DNA of 64,000 bases from Bin5 sp009843665 (GTDB lineage Bacteria; Chloroflexota; Anaerolineae; Caldilineales; Caldilineaceae): NCBI GenBank assembly GCA_965220285.1, contig OZ244818.1, positions 1,550,001-1,614,000 of the forward strand, given 5' to 3'. The notes under the pieces are model-generated. The model made no database searches and had not been told where the DNA came from. It saw nothing but the letters and a program-made list of their open reading frames with translations. Position numbers and translations under genes: made by a program. This document shows, piece after piece, positions 20,963 through 29,691 of this stretch (its first letter is position 1; every line of letters starts with the position of its first letter).

Positions 20963-22213
20963 TCATTGAACAATGGCCGTTTCTGCCGGGGGTTCTGCTG
21001 TCGCTGCGGTCCCGCTGCGCAGAAGGCCTCCGAGGGCCAGAAGGAAGCTCAGCAGATAGACGAGCCAGCCGAGGACGGGAATCCGGCCGAGAACGACGAT
21101 CAGGAGTGCGCCTATCAGGAGGAGGAGGAGAGGACTGTACTCACCGTCCAGCCGCTGGCCGATTTTCTCCCCCAGCCAGTATCCTGTGAGCAGGGGGCTG
21201 AGGAACCAAACCAAGGCTGATGAGGCGACCAGAAAAATGAACATGGCGATTCCGGGAAGGGCGCCCCAGAAGGCCCAGGTAAAGGCGACCAGAATGAGCG
21301 ACGCGATGGGGATGAAGATCAGCACCACCGCGGCCAGGAGACCGTACAGTCCGGTCTCGACCGGATTTGATTGAATTGCGGCGGCAGGTCGGACCAGGAT
21401 ATTGGGCCGGAAGCGCATCAGCAGCCAGCCGAGAATGGCGACGCCGATGGCGATGGCGATGGTGCGGAAGATCCAGCCGAATATGGCCCCGACGATGGTG
21501 CCTCCTTGGGACTCGGACGCGGGCGGCGCTTCGAATTGGATGTCGCGGGCGACACCGGCGGGAATCTGGCGCTGCTCGGGGGTTGAGTACGTTAGTTCAC
21601 CGCCGATGCGGGCGGCATCACTGACACTGAATTCACCGGCCTGGATATCGGCATCGCCGCCGATTGTGCCGGACAGATCGAGTACACCCAGAGCGCCGAA
21701 AAAGTCGCCGTCGATGGCGCCAGAGATATCGCCGTCGCCAGCGGCGATATAAGTGTCACCGACTATTTTACCGGTGACGTTCACGCCGCCCGTTATCGCT
21801 TGTGAACTCACGCCGGTCGGAAAGGTTGTCTGAGCGCTACCAGCGGCGAAAAAGGCGTCATCGGCGACGGTTCCCGTGAGTTCAACGCCACTTCCGGCAG
21901 CACGCAGGTCGTCCAGGACCGTTCCGTGAATCACGATGCCGGCGGCTATCGCCCACAGGTCTCCTTCGACAACGCCATTCGGGCCGATCTCGATATAGGA
22001 GGCAGCGGCGAACAGGTCGCCCTTGACCGTACCATTTATGTATATCTCGGTGGCGCCAATGTAGAGATCGTCGTCCACGATTTCGCCGTCGTCAAGGCGA
22101 TAGATTTCGTCGGCGGCAAACTCAGCGGCCAAGGCGGCGCTGGAAACGGCCACGGCCAGAAAAATCACAAGCGCCACTGCCAGCCAACGAATGGAAACCG
22201 TTCGCAGATTCAT
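20963..22213 (-). CDS. Membrane protein with bactofilin-like polymer-forming repeat domain
   Basis: 416 residues. Residues 1-29 are a signal peptide (WLAVALVIFLAVAVSSAALA). Residues 35-215 are a beta-helix-like repeat rich in GxVxGDLxA and SGTIDGDF-type turns, as in polymer-forming (bactofilin) proteins, but here exported. From about 240 there are four or five membrane helices (IVGAIFGWIFRTIAIAIGVA onward) and a short Pro/Glu-rich tail. The combination suggests a surface scaffold anchored by a membrane bundle. Start codon ATG 22213 follows AGGGAGATGAGAA on the minus strand. No enzymatic motif. Confidence 0.8.
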   Translation of the reverse strand: MNLRTVSIRWLAVALVIFLAVAVSSAALAAEFAADEIYRLDDGEIVDDDLYIGATEIYINGTVKGDLFAAASYIEIGPNGVVEGDLWAIAAGIVIHGTVLDDLRAAGSGVELTGTVADDAFFAAGSAQTTFPTGVSSQAITGGVNVTGKIVGDTYIAAGDGDISGAIDGDFFGALGVLDLSGTIGGDADIQAGEFSVSDAARIGGELTYSTPEQRQIPAGVARDIQFEAPPASESQGGTIVGAIFGWIFRTIAIAIGVAILGWLLMRFRPNILVRPAAAIQSNPVETGLYGLLAAVVLIFIPIASLILVAFTWAFWGALPGIAMFIFLVASSALVWFLSPLLTGYWLGEKIGQRLDGEYSPLLLLLIGALLIVVLGRIPVLGWLVYLLSFLLALGGLLRSGTAATAEPPAETAIVQ

Positions 22214-22469
22214 TTCTCATCTCCCTAAGGATAAGACTGGGTCGCTATTGTCCCTAAGACTCCACATCAGCCAGCGACAGAGACGGGGAGAAAAACAGGG
22301 GTACCGGTGGGATTTGTCCTGATAATATACTACGATTTTTACAGTCCCAAGGTTTCATACACATGGGAAGCATTTTGGCTTCTGATGTCAGGCGCGAAGA
22401 GACGGAGTCGGTGTTCCGCTCTTTGCACTGACAGGGAGGCAAGAATTCGGCAATGGACGGTTGCGCTTC

Positions 22470-23354
22470 TCAGTCCTGCCAGATAACGTTGTGGAAGAGG
22501 TCCGGTTCCTGGTAGGCGCTGGGGGCGGGGAAGGCGCGGGTGTAGTTTTCGTAACGGGACAGCCTGCGACGCAGCGGACCCGGCAGGGCGCGCAGCGTGG
22601 AAGGGCCGCCGCTGTACTGGCTGGCATGGGCGCGGCTGGCGCGTTCCTTGCAGTCGAGATAGCTGCCCACGTCGATGCGGGCGTGGATCGGGGTCTCCCA
22701 GGCGGCGATTTGGACGAGGTCGACGTCCTGGTTGCGGCCGACCTGGCGAGGGTTGCGGCCTGTCAGCTGCATAAATTTCACTACCCAGCGAAGGATGCGT
22801 TTGTCGAAGCTGGAGTAGTAGAGTTTCTGGGCGGCGTGGGGAGGCAGGATGCTGTTTTTGCTGCGGTCGGGGCTGGATGCGTCCGCCTGTCCTGCGGCGT
22901 AGAAGGCGGCGGTTACGACTTCACAACAGCGAATGTGGTCGGGGTGGCCATAGCCGCCGTAGGGGTCGTGGGTGATGACGACATGGGGTTTCAAGCGGCG
23001 GACGTAGTCGATCAGTTCAGCCAAGAGGCGGTGGATGGGCTGTTGCACGAGGGCCCTGGGGTGCTCGTTGTCGGATGAGCCGCGCATGCCGCTGTCGCGA
23101 TAGGGGAGATTCCAGATGCTGGTGACTCCCAGTTCAACGGCGGCGCGGGCAAGTTCTTCGCTGCGAACCTGGGCCAGGGTGCGTTCAGTCTGGTTGCGGT
23201 GGCTCTCGTTAACGGAGCCGGCGTCGCCGTCGGTGGCGATGATGACATGCACCTGCACGCCTTCGGCGGCGTAGCGGGCCAAGGTGCCACCGGGGCCAAA
23301 GCTTTCGTCGTCGGGATGGGCAAAGATGCCCAGCAGTGTGCGTGTATTGGTCAT
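22470..23354 (-). CDS. LmbE/PIG-L family GlcNAc-type deacetylase
   Basis: 294 residues from ATG 23354 (GGAGAG nine bases upstream on the minus strand). The longer in-frame extension is a shadow of the neighbouring gene. Zinc and catalytic motifs are intact: A12-HPDDE (H13, D15, D16), and H137-P-D-H140 in GYGHPDHIRC. The Asp-Asp pair and the two His are the metal and base residues of the family, which removes N-acetyl groups from GlcNAc-linked substrates (mycothiol, bacillithiol, GPI or antibiotic precursors). The substrate here cannot be told. It is cytosolic, with no signal peptide. Confidence 0.92.
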   Translation of the reverse strand: MTNTRTLLGIFAHPDDESFGPGGTLARYAAEGVQVHVIIATDGDAGSVNESHRNQTERTLAQVRSEELARAAVELGVTSIWNLPYRDSGMRGSSDNEHPRALVQQPIHRLLAELIDYVRRLKPHVVITHDPYGGYGHPDHIRCCEVVTAAFYAAGQADASSPDRSKNSILPPHAAQKLYYSSFDKRILRWVVKFMQLTGRNPRQVGRNQDVDLVQIAAWETPIHARIDVGSYLDCKERASRAHASQYSGGPSTLRALPGPLRRRLSRYENYTRAFPAPSAYQEPDLFHNVIWQD

Positions 23355-23418
23355 ATTGCGTTGCTCTCCGGTTGCGGCCGATGGCCGATATGCGTAGGTC
23401 TGTAGACTGATTTGGATT

Positions 23419-25035
23419 CTAAGGTGCTGTTCTGCTGCGGAGAAAACTCCAGATGATGCCATGCACCAGCCGTTCGACCGGGGCAAGGTCGTCGGTGAGA
23501 ACGGGTGTGTCCTCGGGTGGATCGGGTGCGCGCACGCGGGACAGGTTGCGATCGCACGTGGACTGGCTGGTGCAGCCCGCCACCTCCAGCGCGAACCGGC
23601 GGAACTGGCGCGGAAGCGACGGGGAGATGGCGGCGGCATTTGCGGCGAACGTTTCCGGAGTCGCCGGCTTGTTGGCGGCGACGACGAGGGAGTTACCGAG
23701 GTCGTCGGGCGGCCCCGGCTCGTCGATGATGAGCACGGTAGGGAAAACGGCGGCCAGGGTGACGGCCAGGGCGTCGACGAGGGCAAAATCGGTGGGAGAA
23801 CGGCCGACGTTGATCATCAGGACTCCGTGCTCGCTCATATGGTTGCGGGCCAGCTGGAAGAACTCAACGGTGGCGAGGTGGAAGGGTATGTAGGGCGGGC
23901 GGTAGGCGTCGACGAGGATGATGTCGAAGCGTTCCTCTTGGGGCTGGTCAAGGAGCCAGCGGCGGCCGTCGGCGGCGACAGCTGTCAGGTTGGGTTGGGT
24001 CATGTCGAAGTAGCGCCGTCCCACCTCGATGATCTGCGGATCCAACTCGACGCCGACGATTTCGAGCGGGCCGTAGATTTGGGTATACAGACTGGGCGCG
24101 GTGCCGGCGGCGAGCCCGATGACGAGCAGGCGTTCGCGGGGGTCGAGGGTGCCGTTGGGACGGAAGAGCGGCGCCAGCAGGAAATAGTCCCAGATGCCTT
24201 TGCTGAGCAGGCTGTCGGGGTGGTAGACGCTGTGGAGGCCGACGCCTTCGTTGAGTTGGAGGTGGCGTTCGCTGCCCCAAGCCCGAACCAGAATATAGTT
24301 GTAGAGAGATTCGTCTTCGTATAGAATTGGGCCATCATCCTGCCTGTCCCAGTGGGCGCGCACGCTGCCAGGGTCGATGAGGGCCAAGGCGAGCGTTGCG
24401 CCGAGGGCAAGCAGCGCCATGCCGTGGATGCGTCTGCTGCGAATGTAGAGGAGGGCCGCCAGCAGGGTGACGGCCAGCAGCCAGAGGGCCAGCAGGTAGA
24501 AGCTCCAGCGGGTCCCGTAGGAGGGGATCAGCCAGAGTACGGGCAGAAAGGTGCCGATAATGCTGCCGCAGGTGCCGATGGCATAGAGGCTTCCAGCCAC
24601 GCGTCCGGTCTGATGCAGATCGGTTACGGCCAAGCGCACAGCCCACGGGCTGACCGCCCCCAAGAGGATGACGGGCAGGCTGAAGAGCAGCAAGACGACG
24701 AACAGTGCTCCTGCGAGCAGACCTGGGAGATAGTTGTTAAGCCCGACGGTTGCCAGGCGCAGAATGGTGGGACTGATGGCAGGCGTAAGGGCTACGCCCA
24801 TCCCGGCGATCGTCACGAGTGTCAATAGGCCGCCGAGGCTTGGGTAGCGGTCGGCCAGTTTCCCGCCGAGCCAGGCTCCTATTGCCAAGTAGAACAGGAT
24901 CAGTCCGATCAGGGCGGCCCAGACGATCTGGCTGTTTCCGAACCAGGGTTCCAGCAGACGGGCGGCGCTCAGTTCAACGCCGAGGGTGACTGCGCCGGCG
25001 GTGAAGACGAGCATGCGGAAGACAAAGGTTTTCAT
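23419..25035 (-). CDS. Membrane-fused spermidine-synthase-like protein
   Basis: About 538 residues if ATG 25035 (MKTFVFRMLVF) is used; no Shine-Dalgarno sequence is visible and an upstream start at 25101 cannot be excluded. The N-terminal half has about eight membrane helices, beginning VFTAGAVTLGVELSAARLLEPWFG, the signature of the fused spermidine synthase/transporter-like family. The C-terminal half is a Rossmann methyltransferase-like domain: LLVIGLAAGTAPSLYTQI, acidic EIVGVELDPQIIEVGRRYF, and FDIILVDAYRPPYIPFHL. These proteins are not proven to make spermidine. Their function is unknown, though the aminopropyltransferase fold is clear. Confidence 0.85.
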   Translation of the reverse strand: MKTFVFRMLVFTAGAVTLGVELSAARLLEPWFGNSQIVWAALIGLILFYLAIGAWLGGKLADRYPSLGGLLTLVTIAGMGVALTPAISPTILRLATVGLNNYLPGLLAGALFVVLLLFSLPVILLGAVSPWAVRLAVTDLHQTGRVAGSLYAIGTCGSIIGTFLPVLWLIPSYGTRWSFYLLALWLLAVTLLAALLYIRSRRIHGMALLALGATLALALIDPGSVRAHWDRQDDGPILYEDESLYNYILVRAWGSERHLQLNEGVGLHSVYHPDSLLSKGIWDYFLLAPLFRPNGTLDPRERLLVIGLAAGTAPSLYTQIYGPLEIVGVELDPQIIEVGRRYFDMTQPNLTAVAADGRRWLLDQPQEERFDIILVDAYRPPYIPFHLATVEFFQLARNHMSEHGVLMINVGRSPTDFALVDALAVTLAAVFPTVLIIDEPGPPDDLGNSLVVAANKPATPETFAANAAAISPSLPRQFRRFALEVAGCTSQSTCDRNLSRVRAPDPPEDTPVLTDDLAPVERLVHGIIWSFLRSRTAP

Positions 25036-25259
25036 ACAGGAGCGACACGGTCCCGGTAGCTGCGGATACACCCACAGAACTGCCGCAACAGTATAGCACA
25101 TCAGACATGCGCCTGGAGAGATACCGATGGGGGTAGCAGGGAGAAAGAGGCTGAAACTGTGCAAGGTTTGCGTGCCGTTGTCACGGCTGCGTGCCTGTTG
25201 TCAGATGTCCATAACGGGGTCAGAGACGGGTGGAGCAGTTGGGTGAAAAGGGGGATGTG

Positions 25260-26312
25260 ATGAGTGAAATTGGCCCGATAGCACTCTTCGGTTCTGGGGA
25301 GACGGCGCCGGGGGCCCACCGGATTCATGAGCGGGTGATGCGAGAACTGCCGGCACCGGTCCAAGCTGCCATTTTGGAGACGCCGGCCGGATTTGAACTG
25401 AATTCACCCGCGGTTGCTGGAAAAGTCGGCGCTTATCTGGAACGTCATCTACGCAATTATTCCCCACAGATTTCGATCGTGCCTGCGCGCAAGCGGGGCA
25501 CGGCGTTTGATCCTGACGACCCTGAACTTGCGGGTCCACTATTGGAAAGCAGTTATCTTTTCATGGGGCCGGGTAGTCCTTCCTATGCGGTACGCCAGTT
25601 GCGGGACAGCTACGCCTGGCATGCGTTGCGGGCGCGGCACCGGCTGGGCGGGGCGATCTGCTTTTCAAGCGCGACAACGGTGGCGTCGGGCCGCTACACG
25701 CTGCCGGTCTATGAGATTTACAAGGTCGGTCAGGATCTCCACTGGATCGAAGGGCTGGCCTTTTTCAGCGATTTTGGACTGCGGCTGACCGTCATTCCCC
25801 ACTGGAACAACAATGATGGCGGCGACGAACTGGATACCAGTCACTGTTACATGGGCCAACCTCGCTTCGACGAATTGCTGTCGCTGCTGCCGCGTCCGGT
25901 GACGGTACTGGGGATCGACGAGAACACCGGCGTGGTAATCGACCCTGTGGCGGGGGTATGTGAACTTGTGGGCCAAGGCGGCGCGACTGTGCTGACAGCG
26001 AAAGGGGAGCAGGTGTTCGGGAGGGGGTCGCAGTTTCCTGCGACGGCGCTGGGGGACTGGCGATTGCCGCCGACGCCGCAGGACGGCATTCCGGGGGAGA
26101 TCTGGGAGCGGGCTTGCGCGGTGCGTGACGCGGCCGCGATTGCTGAATATGAAGAGGCGCCGGAGCCGATACTGGCTCTGGCCGAACAGCGCCAGGCCGC
26201 ACGGGCGGAGCGCAACTGGGCGGAGGCGGACGCGCTGCGGGACGAGATCAGCGCGCTGGGCTGGCAGGTACACGACACGCCTGAAGGACCGCGTCTGGAG
26301 AAGGCGAAATAG
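25260..26312 (+). CDS. Cyanophycinase-like (S51-type) protein with CysRS-like C-terminal tail
   Basis: 350 residues from ATG 25260 (GGGGG five bases upstream). Residues 1-270 look like a class-I-amidotransferase/S51 peptidase fold: ALFGSGETAPG, LETPAGFELNSP, the nucleophile-region Ser in GAICFSSATTVASG, and IPHWNNNDGGDELD. The roughly 50 last residues (ARAERNWAEADALRDEIS, then ALGWQVHDTPEGPRLEK) match the helical tail at the C-terminus of cysteinyl-tRNA synthetases. The join is continuous, with no frameshift. The peptidase substrate is unknown; the tail may bind RNA, which is inference. It is divergent from the spermidine-synthase-like gene, with about 220 bases between. Confidence 0.78.
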   Translation: MSEIGPIALFGSGETAPGAHRIHERVMRELPAPVQAAILETPAGFELNSPAVAGKVGAYLERHLRNYSPQISIVPARKRGTAFDPDDPELAGPLLESSYLFMGPGSPSYAVRQLRDSYAWHALRARHRLGGAICFSSATTVASGRYTLPVYEIYKVGQDLHWIEGLAFFSDFGLRLTVIPHWNNNDGGDELDTSHCYMGQPRFDELLSLLPRPVTVLGIDENTGVVIDPVAGVCELVGQGGATVLTAKGEQVFGRGSQFPATALGDWRLPPTPQDGIPGEIWERACAVRDAAAIAEYEEAPEPILALAEQRQAARAERNWAEADALRDEISALGWQVHDTPEGPRLEKAK

Positions 26313-26386
26313 AAGAGAGCGGGTGGAAGTTGACGGCATTCCAGCCAGCTTCTGCCATACACTATACACGGTAAGGAAACGGAGCC

Positions 26387-27268
26387 ATGGTATCGAACGC
26401 TGTGACAAGCCTCCAGGACCAGATTCGGGGCATGTACGACTCCTTCGAACATCACACAATCTCCTATCACATTCTGGTCAACAACGAGGGACAGGAGCCC
26501 GAACGGAGTTTCGATGTCTGGGCATCACGGGCTGAGATCGAGGCGTTTGCGAGAGACGGCTATTTGGTGCGGGAGGCCTTGATCGAGGGCGAGCCGTTGG
26601 AGATGCTGCGCCGGGCGCTGGACGAGGTGGAAGAGGCGGAGTTTGAGGAGGCCGATGGGAGCCGTTTGCGCGGCAGGGACTGGATTCCGCGGCATCTGTT
26701 TGACAAGCATGCCGACTTTCACATGTTGATCAACTTTGACCCGTTGCTGTCGGTGGCGCGAGCGGTACTGGGCCCATTTGTGCGCATTCGCCAGCTGGCG
26801 GCGCGCATCAGCTATCCGGGGCAGGAGGTCCAGTTTACGCGCTGGCATCACCATCAGCCGGGAATGACGGAGCCGGTCCCGCCCTTTTTTGCGTATCCGC
26901 ACAAGCTGGACTGTCTGATCTATCTGGACGATCTGAACGACGCCAATGGGCTGCTGGCAGTGGTGCCCGGTACGCATTTGCATGCCGGCAGGGAGCTGCC
27001 ACTGGAGGAGCATGGCAGTCTGGCGGGACAGAGGGAGATAAGGGCGCCGGCGGGATCCTGCGTAGTCCTGCATGGCAACCTGTGGCATCGGGCGATGCCG
27101 ACGGGTACGGAAGGCAAGAAGCGGCGCGTGTTGATTCTGAGCTACGGGCCGACGTGGATGCGCAAATCGCCGTTTGGAGACAGTCCGGAGAACGGGCTGA
27201 TGGAGAAGGTGATCGAGGGGGCGGATGCGGCGACGCAGGAACTGCTGGGGATTGGCGGGTATCAGTAG
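26387..27268 (+). CDS. Phytanoyl-CoA-dioxygenase-like protein with altered iron motif
   Basis: 293 residues. PhyH-family features: the fold order, W153-H154-H155-H156-Q157 at the first iron-ligand site, LIYLDDLNDANGLLAVVPGT, then LHGNLWHRAMPTG with H234 as distal ligand and RRVLILSYG with the 2-oxoglutarate Arg. In the family the first site is H-x-D; here the Asp position reads His, so an Fe(II)/2-oxoglutarate site of the usual kind may not form. About 70 bases separate it from the upstream gene, so co-transcription is possible. Substrate unknown. Confidence 0.8.
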   Translation: MVSNAVTSLQDQIRGMYDSFEHHTISYHILVNNEGQEPERSFDVWASRAEIEAFARDGYLVREALIEGEPLEMLRRALDEVEEAEFEEADGSRLRGRDWIPRHLFDKHADFHMLINFDPLLSVARAVLGPFVRIRQLAARISYPGQEVQFTRWHHHQPGMTEPVPPFFAYPHKLDCLIYLDDLNDANGLLAVVPGTHLHAGRELPLEEHGSLAGQREIRAPAGSCVVLHGNLWHRAMPTGTEGKKRRVLILSYGPTWMRKSPFGDSPENGLMEKVIEGADAATQELLGIGGYQ

Positions 27269-27348
27269 GTGGTTGGCGGGGTGAAGTCTCGCCGCCGGGA
27301 AAGACTTTCTGTTGGCATTGGCTCAGGCTGCAATCAGCGGGAATGGAA

Positions 27349-27433
27349 GAATCGAATAAACTTCAACTGCTTCACGAGTTCAGGTCTTTTCAGAGTGCCT
27401 CCAGGGAATCGATAAAGAAGCCGTAAAACGATG
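27349..27433 (+). pseudogene. Decayed HigB toxin remnant
   Basis: In one frame NKLQLLHEFRSF, then after a one-base shift FRVPPGNR and a stop at 27413-27415. HigB toxins carry a K-L-x-x-L stretch shortly before L-R-V-P-P-G-N-R-L-E. A third short piece, DKEAVKR, ending in TGA that overlaps the higA ATG (ATGA at 27431-27434), looks like a HigB C-terminus. About 35 residues that should lie between are missing. The toxin is thus probably inactive while the antitoxin remains. Confidence 0.5.
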
Positions 27434-27727
27434 AACAGACTCCCTCCCATTCATCCAGGAGAAATCCTCTATCAAGAGCTCCTCCTGCCTCTAGACATCA
27501 CCCCGTACGGTCTGGCCAAGGCGACCGGTGTCGATGCGCGACGGATTTATGGTATCGCCCGGGCGCAGCGCTCGATCACAGCCGAAACTGCGCTTCTGTT
27601 GTCGCGTTACTTTGGGAACTTTGTAGAGTTCTGGATGGGGCTTCAGAGTCAGTACGACCTGGAAAGTGCTGAGGACCGGCTTTCGCAGAAGCTGGACGAG
27701 GTGGTGGCCTACTCGTCCGGCGAGTGA
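27431..27727 (+). CDS. higA: HigA family antitoxin, HTH
   Basis: 98 residues beginning MNRLPPIHPGEILYQELL, the family's N-terminal signature, then a helix-turn-helix (YGLAKATGVDARRIYGIAR) and the LSRYFGNFVEFWMGLQSQYDL segment that is diagnostic of HigA/VapI antitoxins. Length is normal. Its usual upstream toxin gene is reduced to a fragment, so this is an orphan antitoxin, possibly kept as a DNA-binding regulator. The toxin remnant and start codon overlap by ATGA. Confidence 0.92.
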   Translation: MNRLPPIHPGEILYQELLLPLDITPYGLAKATGVDARRIYGIARAQRSITAETALLLSRYFGNFVEFWMGLQSQYDLESAEDRLSQKLDEVVAYSSGE

Positions 27728-27752
27728 GCCAGGTTTTCGACCCAAAAGAAAG

Positions 27753-27787
27753 CGGGAGTCGCGGTGATCGCGACTCCCGTTCTTTTT
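27753..27787. terminator. Bidirectional terminator between higA and dnaN
   Basis: CGGGAGTCGCG (27753-27763), loop GTGAT, CGCGACTCCCG (27769-27779), then TTCTTTTT on the plus strand. On the minus strand the stem is followed by CTTTCTTTT. It therefore serves both converging genes. Confidence 0.92.
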
Positions 27788-27808
27788 GCAGTTCGATCGT
27801 GCGTCCGG

Positions 27809-29023
27809 TCAGCGGGGCGGGTGCATGGGCATGACGACGTGGAGGAACTCTTCGTCGGCGAGGCCGAGGGGCCGGATGGTGCCGGGGCGGTTGGACTGGG
27901 TGGTCTCGAGGACGACCTGCTCTTCGTCGATCTGGCTGAGGACGGCGATCAGATAGCGGACGTCAAAGTCGATTTCCAGGTCATCTCCTTCCACCATTGC
28001 ATCCAATTCATTCTTGCTGTTGCCCATCTCGGCGCTGCTGGCGGTGAGGTGGAGGTTGCCGACGCCGCTGTCGCCGTTGGGCTCAATTTTGAGGCGGACG
28101 ATGTTGGCGTTGTCGCGGGCGAAGAGTTGGGCGACACGCACGGCCTGGAGGAAGGATTCGGTACCGACGACTGTGCGGGTGTTGTGGCTTTTGGGGATGA
28201 TGGCGCGGTAGTCGGGGAAGCGGTCGGCGATGAGCTGGCTGACGAGATCGACCTGGTGGAAGGCGCCGCGGGTCTCGCCGCCTTTGCCCCAGACGCGAAA
28301 GAGAATCTGGTTGCGGGCCTGGGTCACGGTGACCTGGACAGGTTTTTCGTCTTCGGCGTCGGCGATAATGCGGCCCAACTCGCCCAGATGGCGGGCGGGC
28401 ACGACGACGGACAGGTCGTCGGTGAAGGCCTCTTCGACTTCGATGCTGCGCACGCTGAGCCGGTAGCCGTCGGTTGCGGCCAGTGAGAGGCGCTCTTTGG
28501 CGAAAGTGACTTCGACACCGGTGAGTGTGGGGCGGCTCTCGTCGGTGGCGGCGGCGAAGACGACCTGATCGATCATTTTTGTCAGCCCGGCGGTCTCGAG
28601 CGCGATGGTGCGTCCTTCGAGGGCTTCGGCGGTTTCTTCGGGCCCGTCGCCGTTATCGACGGTGGGAATTACAGGGAACTCCTGGGCATCGATGCCTTTG
28701 ATGTTGACGTCGAAGTTGCCGCAGCGCAGATGGAGTGTTTGCGTGCGTACGGACAACTCCATCTCGATCTTGTCGGGCGGCAAGCTGTTGACGAACTCGG
28801 TCAGCAGGCGGGCGGGCACGGTGATGGCGCCTTCATCCTCTATGCGGGCGCCGATCCAGCAGTTGACGCCGATCTCCAGATTGGTGGCAGCCAGCCGCAG
28901 CTTGTCATCCTTTGCCTCGACCAGGATGTTGCCGAGGACAGGCAGTGTACTGCGGGACGATACCGCGCGACCGACGATTGACAGGCCTTTCGACAGATTC
29001 TCCTGAAAGCAGCTTACGCGCAC
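27809..29023 (-). CDS. dnaN: DNA polymerase III beta subunit (sliding clamp)
   Basis: 404 residues, slightly longer than the roughly 370 of most clamps, starting at GTG 29023 with GGAGG six bases upstream. The three clamp domains follow in order: MRVSCFQENLSKGLSIVGRAV with LPVLGNILVEA; then DESRPTLTGVEVTF and AATDGYRLSVRS; then the C-terminal LEIDFDVRYLIAVLSQI ending in the PMHPPR segment, equivalent to the conserved MPMRL end of the partner-binding pocket. It tethers the replicative polymerase to DNA. It does not lie next to dnaA here, and no DnaA-box cluster was seen nearby. Confidence 0.97.
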   Translation of the reverse strand: MRVSCFQENLSKGLSIVGRAVSSRSTLPVLGNILVEAKDDKLRLAATNLEIGVNCWIGARIEDEGAITVPARLLTEFVNSLPPDKIEMELSVRTQTLHLRCGNFDVNIKGIDAQEFPVIPTVDNGDGPEETAEALEGRTIALETAGLTKMIDQVVFAAATDESRPTLTGVEVTFAKERLSLAATDGYRLSVRSIEVEEAFTDDLSVVVPARHLGELGRIIADAEDEKPVQVTVTQARNQILFRVWGKGGETRGAFHQVDLVSQLIADRFPDYRAIIPKSHNTRTVVGTESFLQAVRVAQLFARDNANIVRLKIEPNGDSGVGNLHLTASSAEMGNSKNELDAMVEGDDLEIDFDVRYLIAVLSQIDEEQVVLETTQSNRPGTIRPLGLADEEFLHVVMPMHPPR

Positions 29024-29159
29024 TTTTGCCTCCCGTCCTCCAGGAATTCGTTCCTAATTTGGTACATTTTCAGATAGTTCTCGCTCATGCAGCGAAGTGG
29101 TGATGCGTTGATCAAGCATAGCATAGCGGAAATTGCAGGCCAAACTATCGGCCCATGGA

Positions 29160-29255
29160 TCAGGCGGTAGCGGCGGCCGTCGCGATCGGTTTGCGGAGGC
29201 GGAAGACCAGCCAGAGAAGGAGCAGCGCGGCGAGCGTAATCGCGAGTTCGGTCAT
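29160..29255 (-). CDS. Possible 31-residue small membrane protein
   Basis: On the minus strand ATG 29255 to TGA 29160 encodes MTELAITLAALLLLWLVF, then RLRKPIATAAATA: one membrane helix followed by a positively charged turn, a typical small membrane protein. No ribosome binding site is visible and it is very short, so the call rests on the hydrophobic pattern alone. It lies upstream of dnaN on the same strand. Confidence 0.3.
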   Translation of the reverse strand: MTELAITLAALLLLWLVFRLRKPIATAAATA

Positions 29256-29662
29256 GACAGTTTCGGTAGAGAAGGGCGGCTGTGAATCGATTTCTTTATC
29301 CGCGAAGTAACGCGAAGGGACGCGAAGAAAACAAACGGCGAATCGGATTCTCTTTGCGGGATATCGCGGCCCTTCACGGACCAGCTGCGCTTTGCTGCTG
29401 CGTTTGGCTGTTCTGAGGGACGTCAGTGGTTAGTGGCCTGAGATTGCACGAGGGAGGGTAAGTACTGTTGGGTAGGCTTGTTGGTGCGGACGAGGGGGCA
29501 CCGTGGGGGAGGCTGGTGTAGAGGGGGCGTTGCGGGGGCGAAGCCCCTGCACAAGGGAGGGCCGAAGGCCCGACCGCCCAAATGCGAGGAGAGAGGGGAG
29601 AGGAGTGAGAGATTCTTTCGCTAGTCTTGTGCGTCTGTCGGGAGAGGGAATTCTGCTGAGTT
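29256..29662. other. Intergenic region, no supported gene
   Basis: Between the possible small ORF and the sigma-gene promoter. It contains direct CGCGAAG repeats near 29307-29323 and the double-hairpin repeat at 29523. ORFs such as 29503-29748 run through the repeat and are not credible. Confidence 0.45.
29523..29579. repeat. Double-hairpin dispersed repeat, copy 2
   Basis: GGGGGC-GAA-GCCCCTGC-type hairpin, GCACAAGGGA joiner in the form CTGCACAAGGGA, then GGGCC-GAA-GGCCC and CGACCGCCC. It differs from copy 1 at 19071-19129 by loop changes and one stem base. It lies intergenic, 80 bases before the ECF sigma promoter. Confidence 0.65.
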
Positions 29663-29691
29663 TTGCTTGGGGCGACCGGATTCTCTATAAT
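29663..29691 (+). promoter_or_regulatory. Promoter upstream of the ECF sigma factor gene
   Basis: TTGCTT (29663-29668), 17-base spacer, TATAAT (29686-29691). The leader to the ATG at 29839 would be about 140 bases, with a T-rich stretch (CTCTTTTTTGGG) inside it. It looks like a primary-sigma promoter, not an ECF-type one, so no autoregulation is evident. Confidence 0.6.

Noticed and set aside
29024..29160. Possible replication origin next to dnaN
   Set aside because: No DnaA-box cluster (TTATCCACA-like) and no dnaA; a lone dnaN is not enough.
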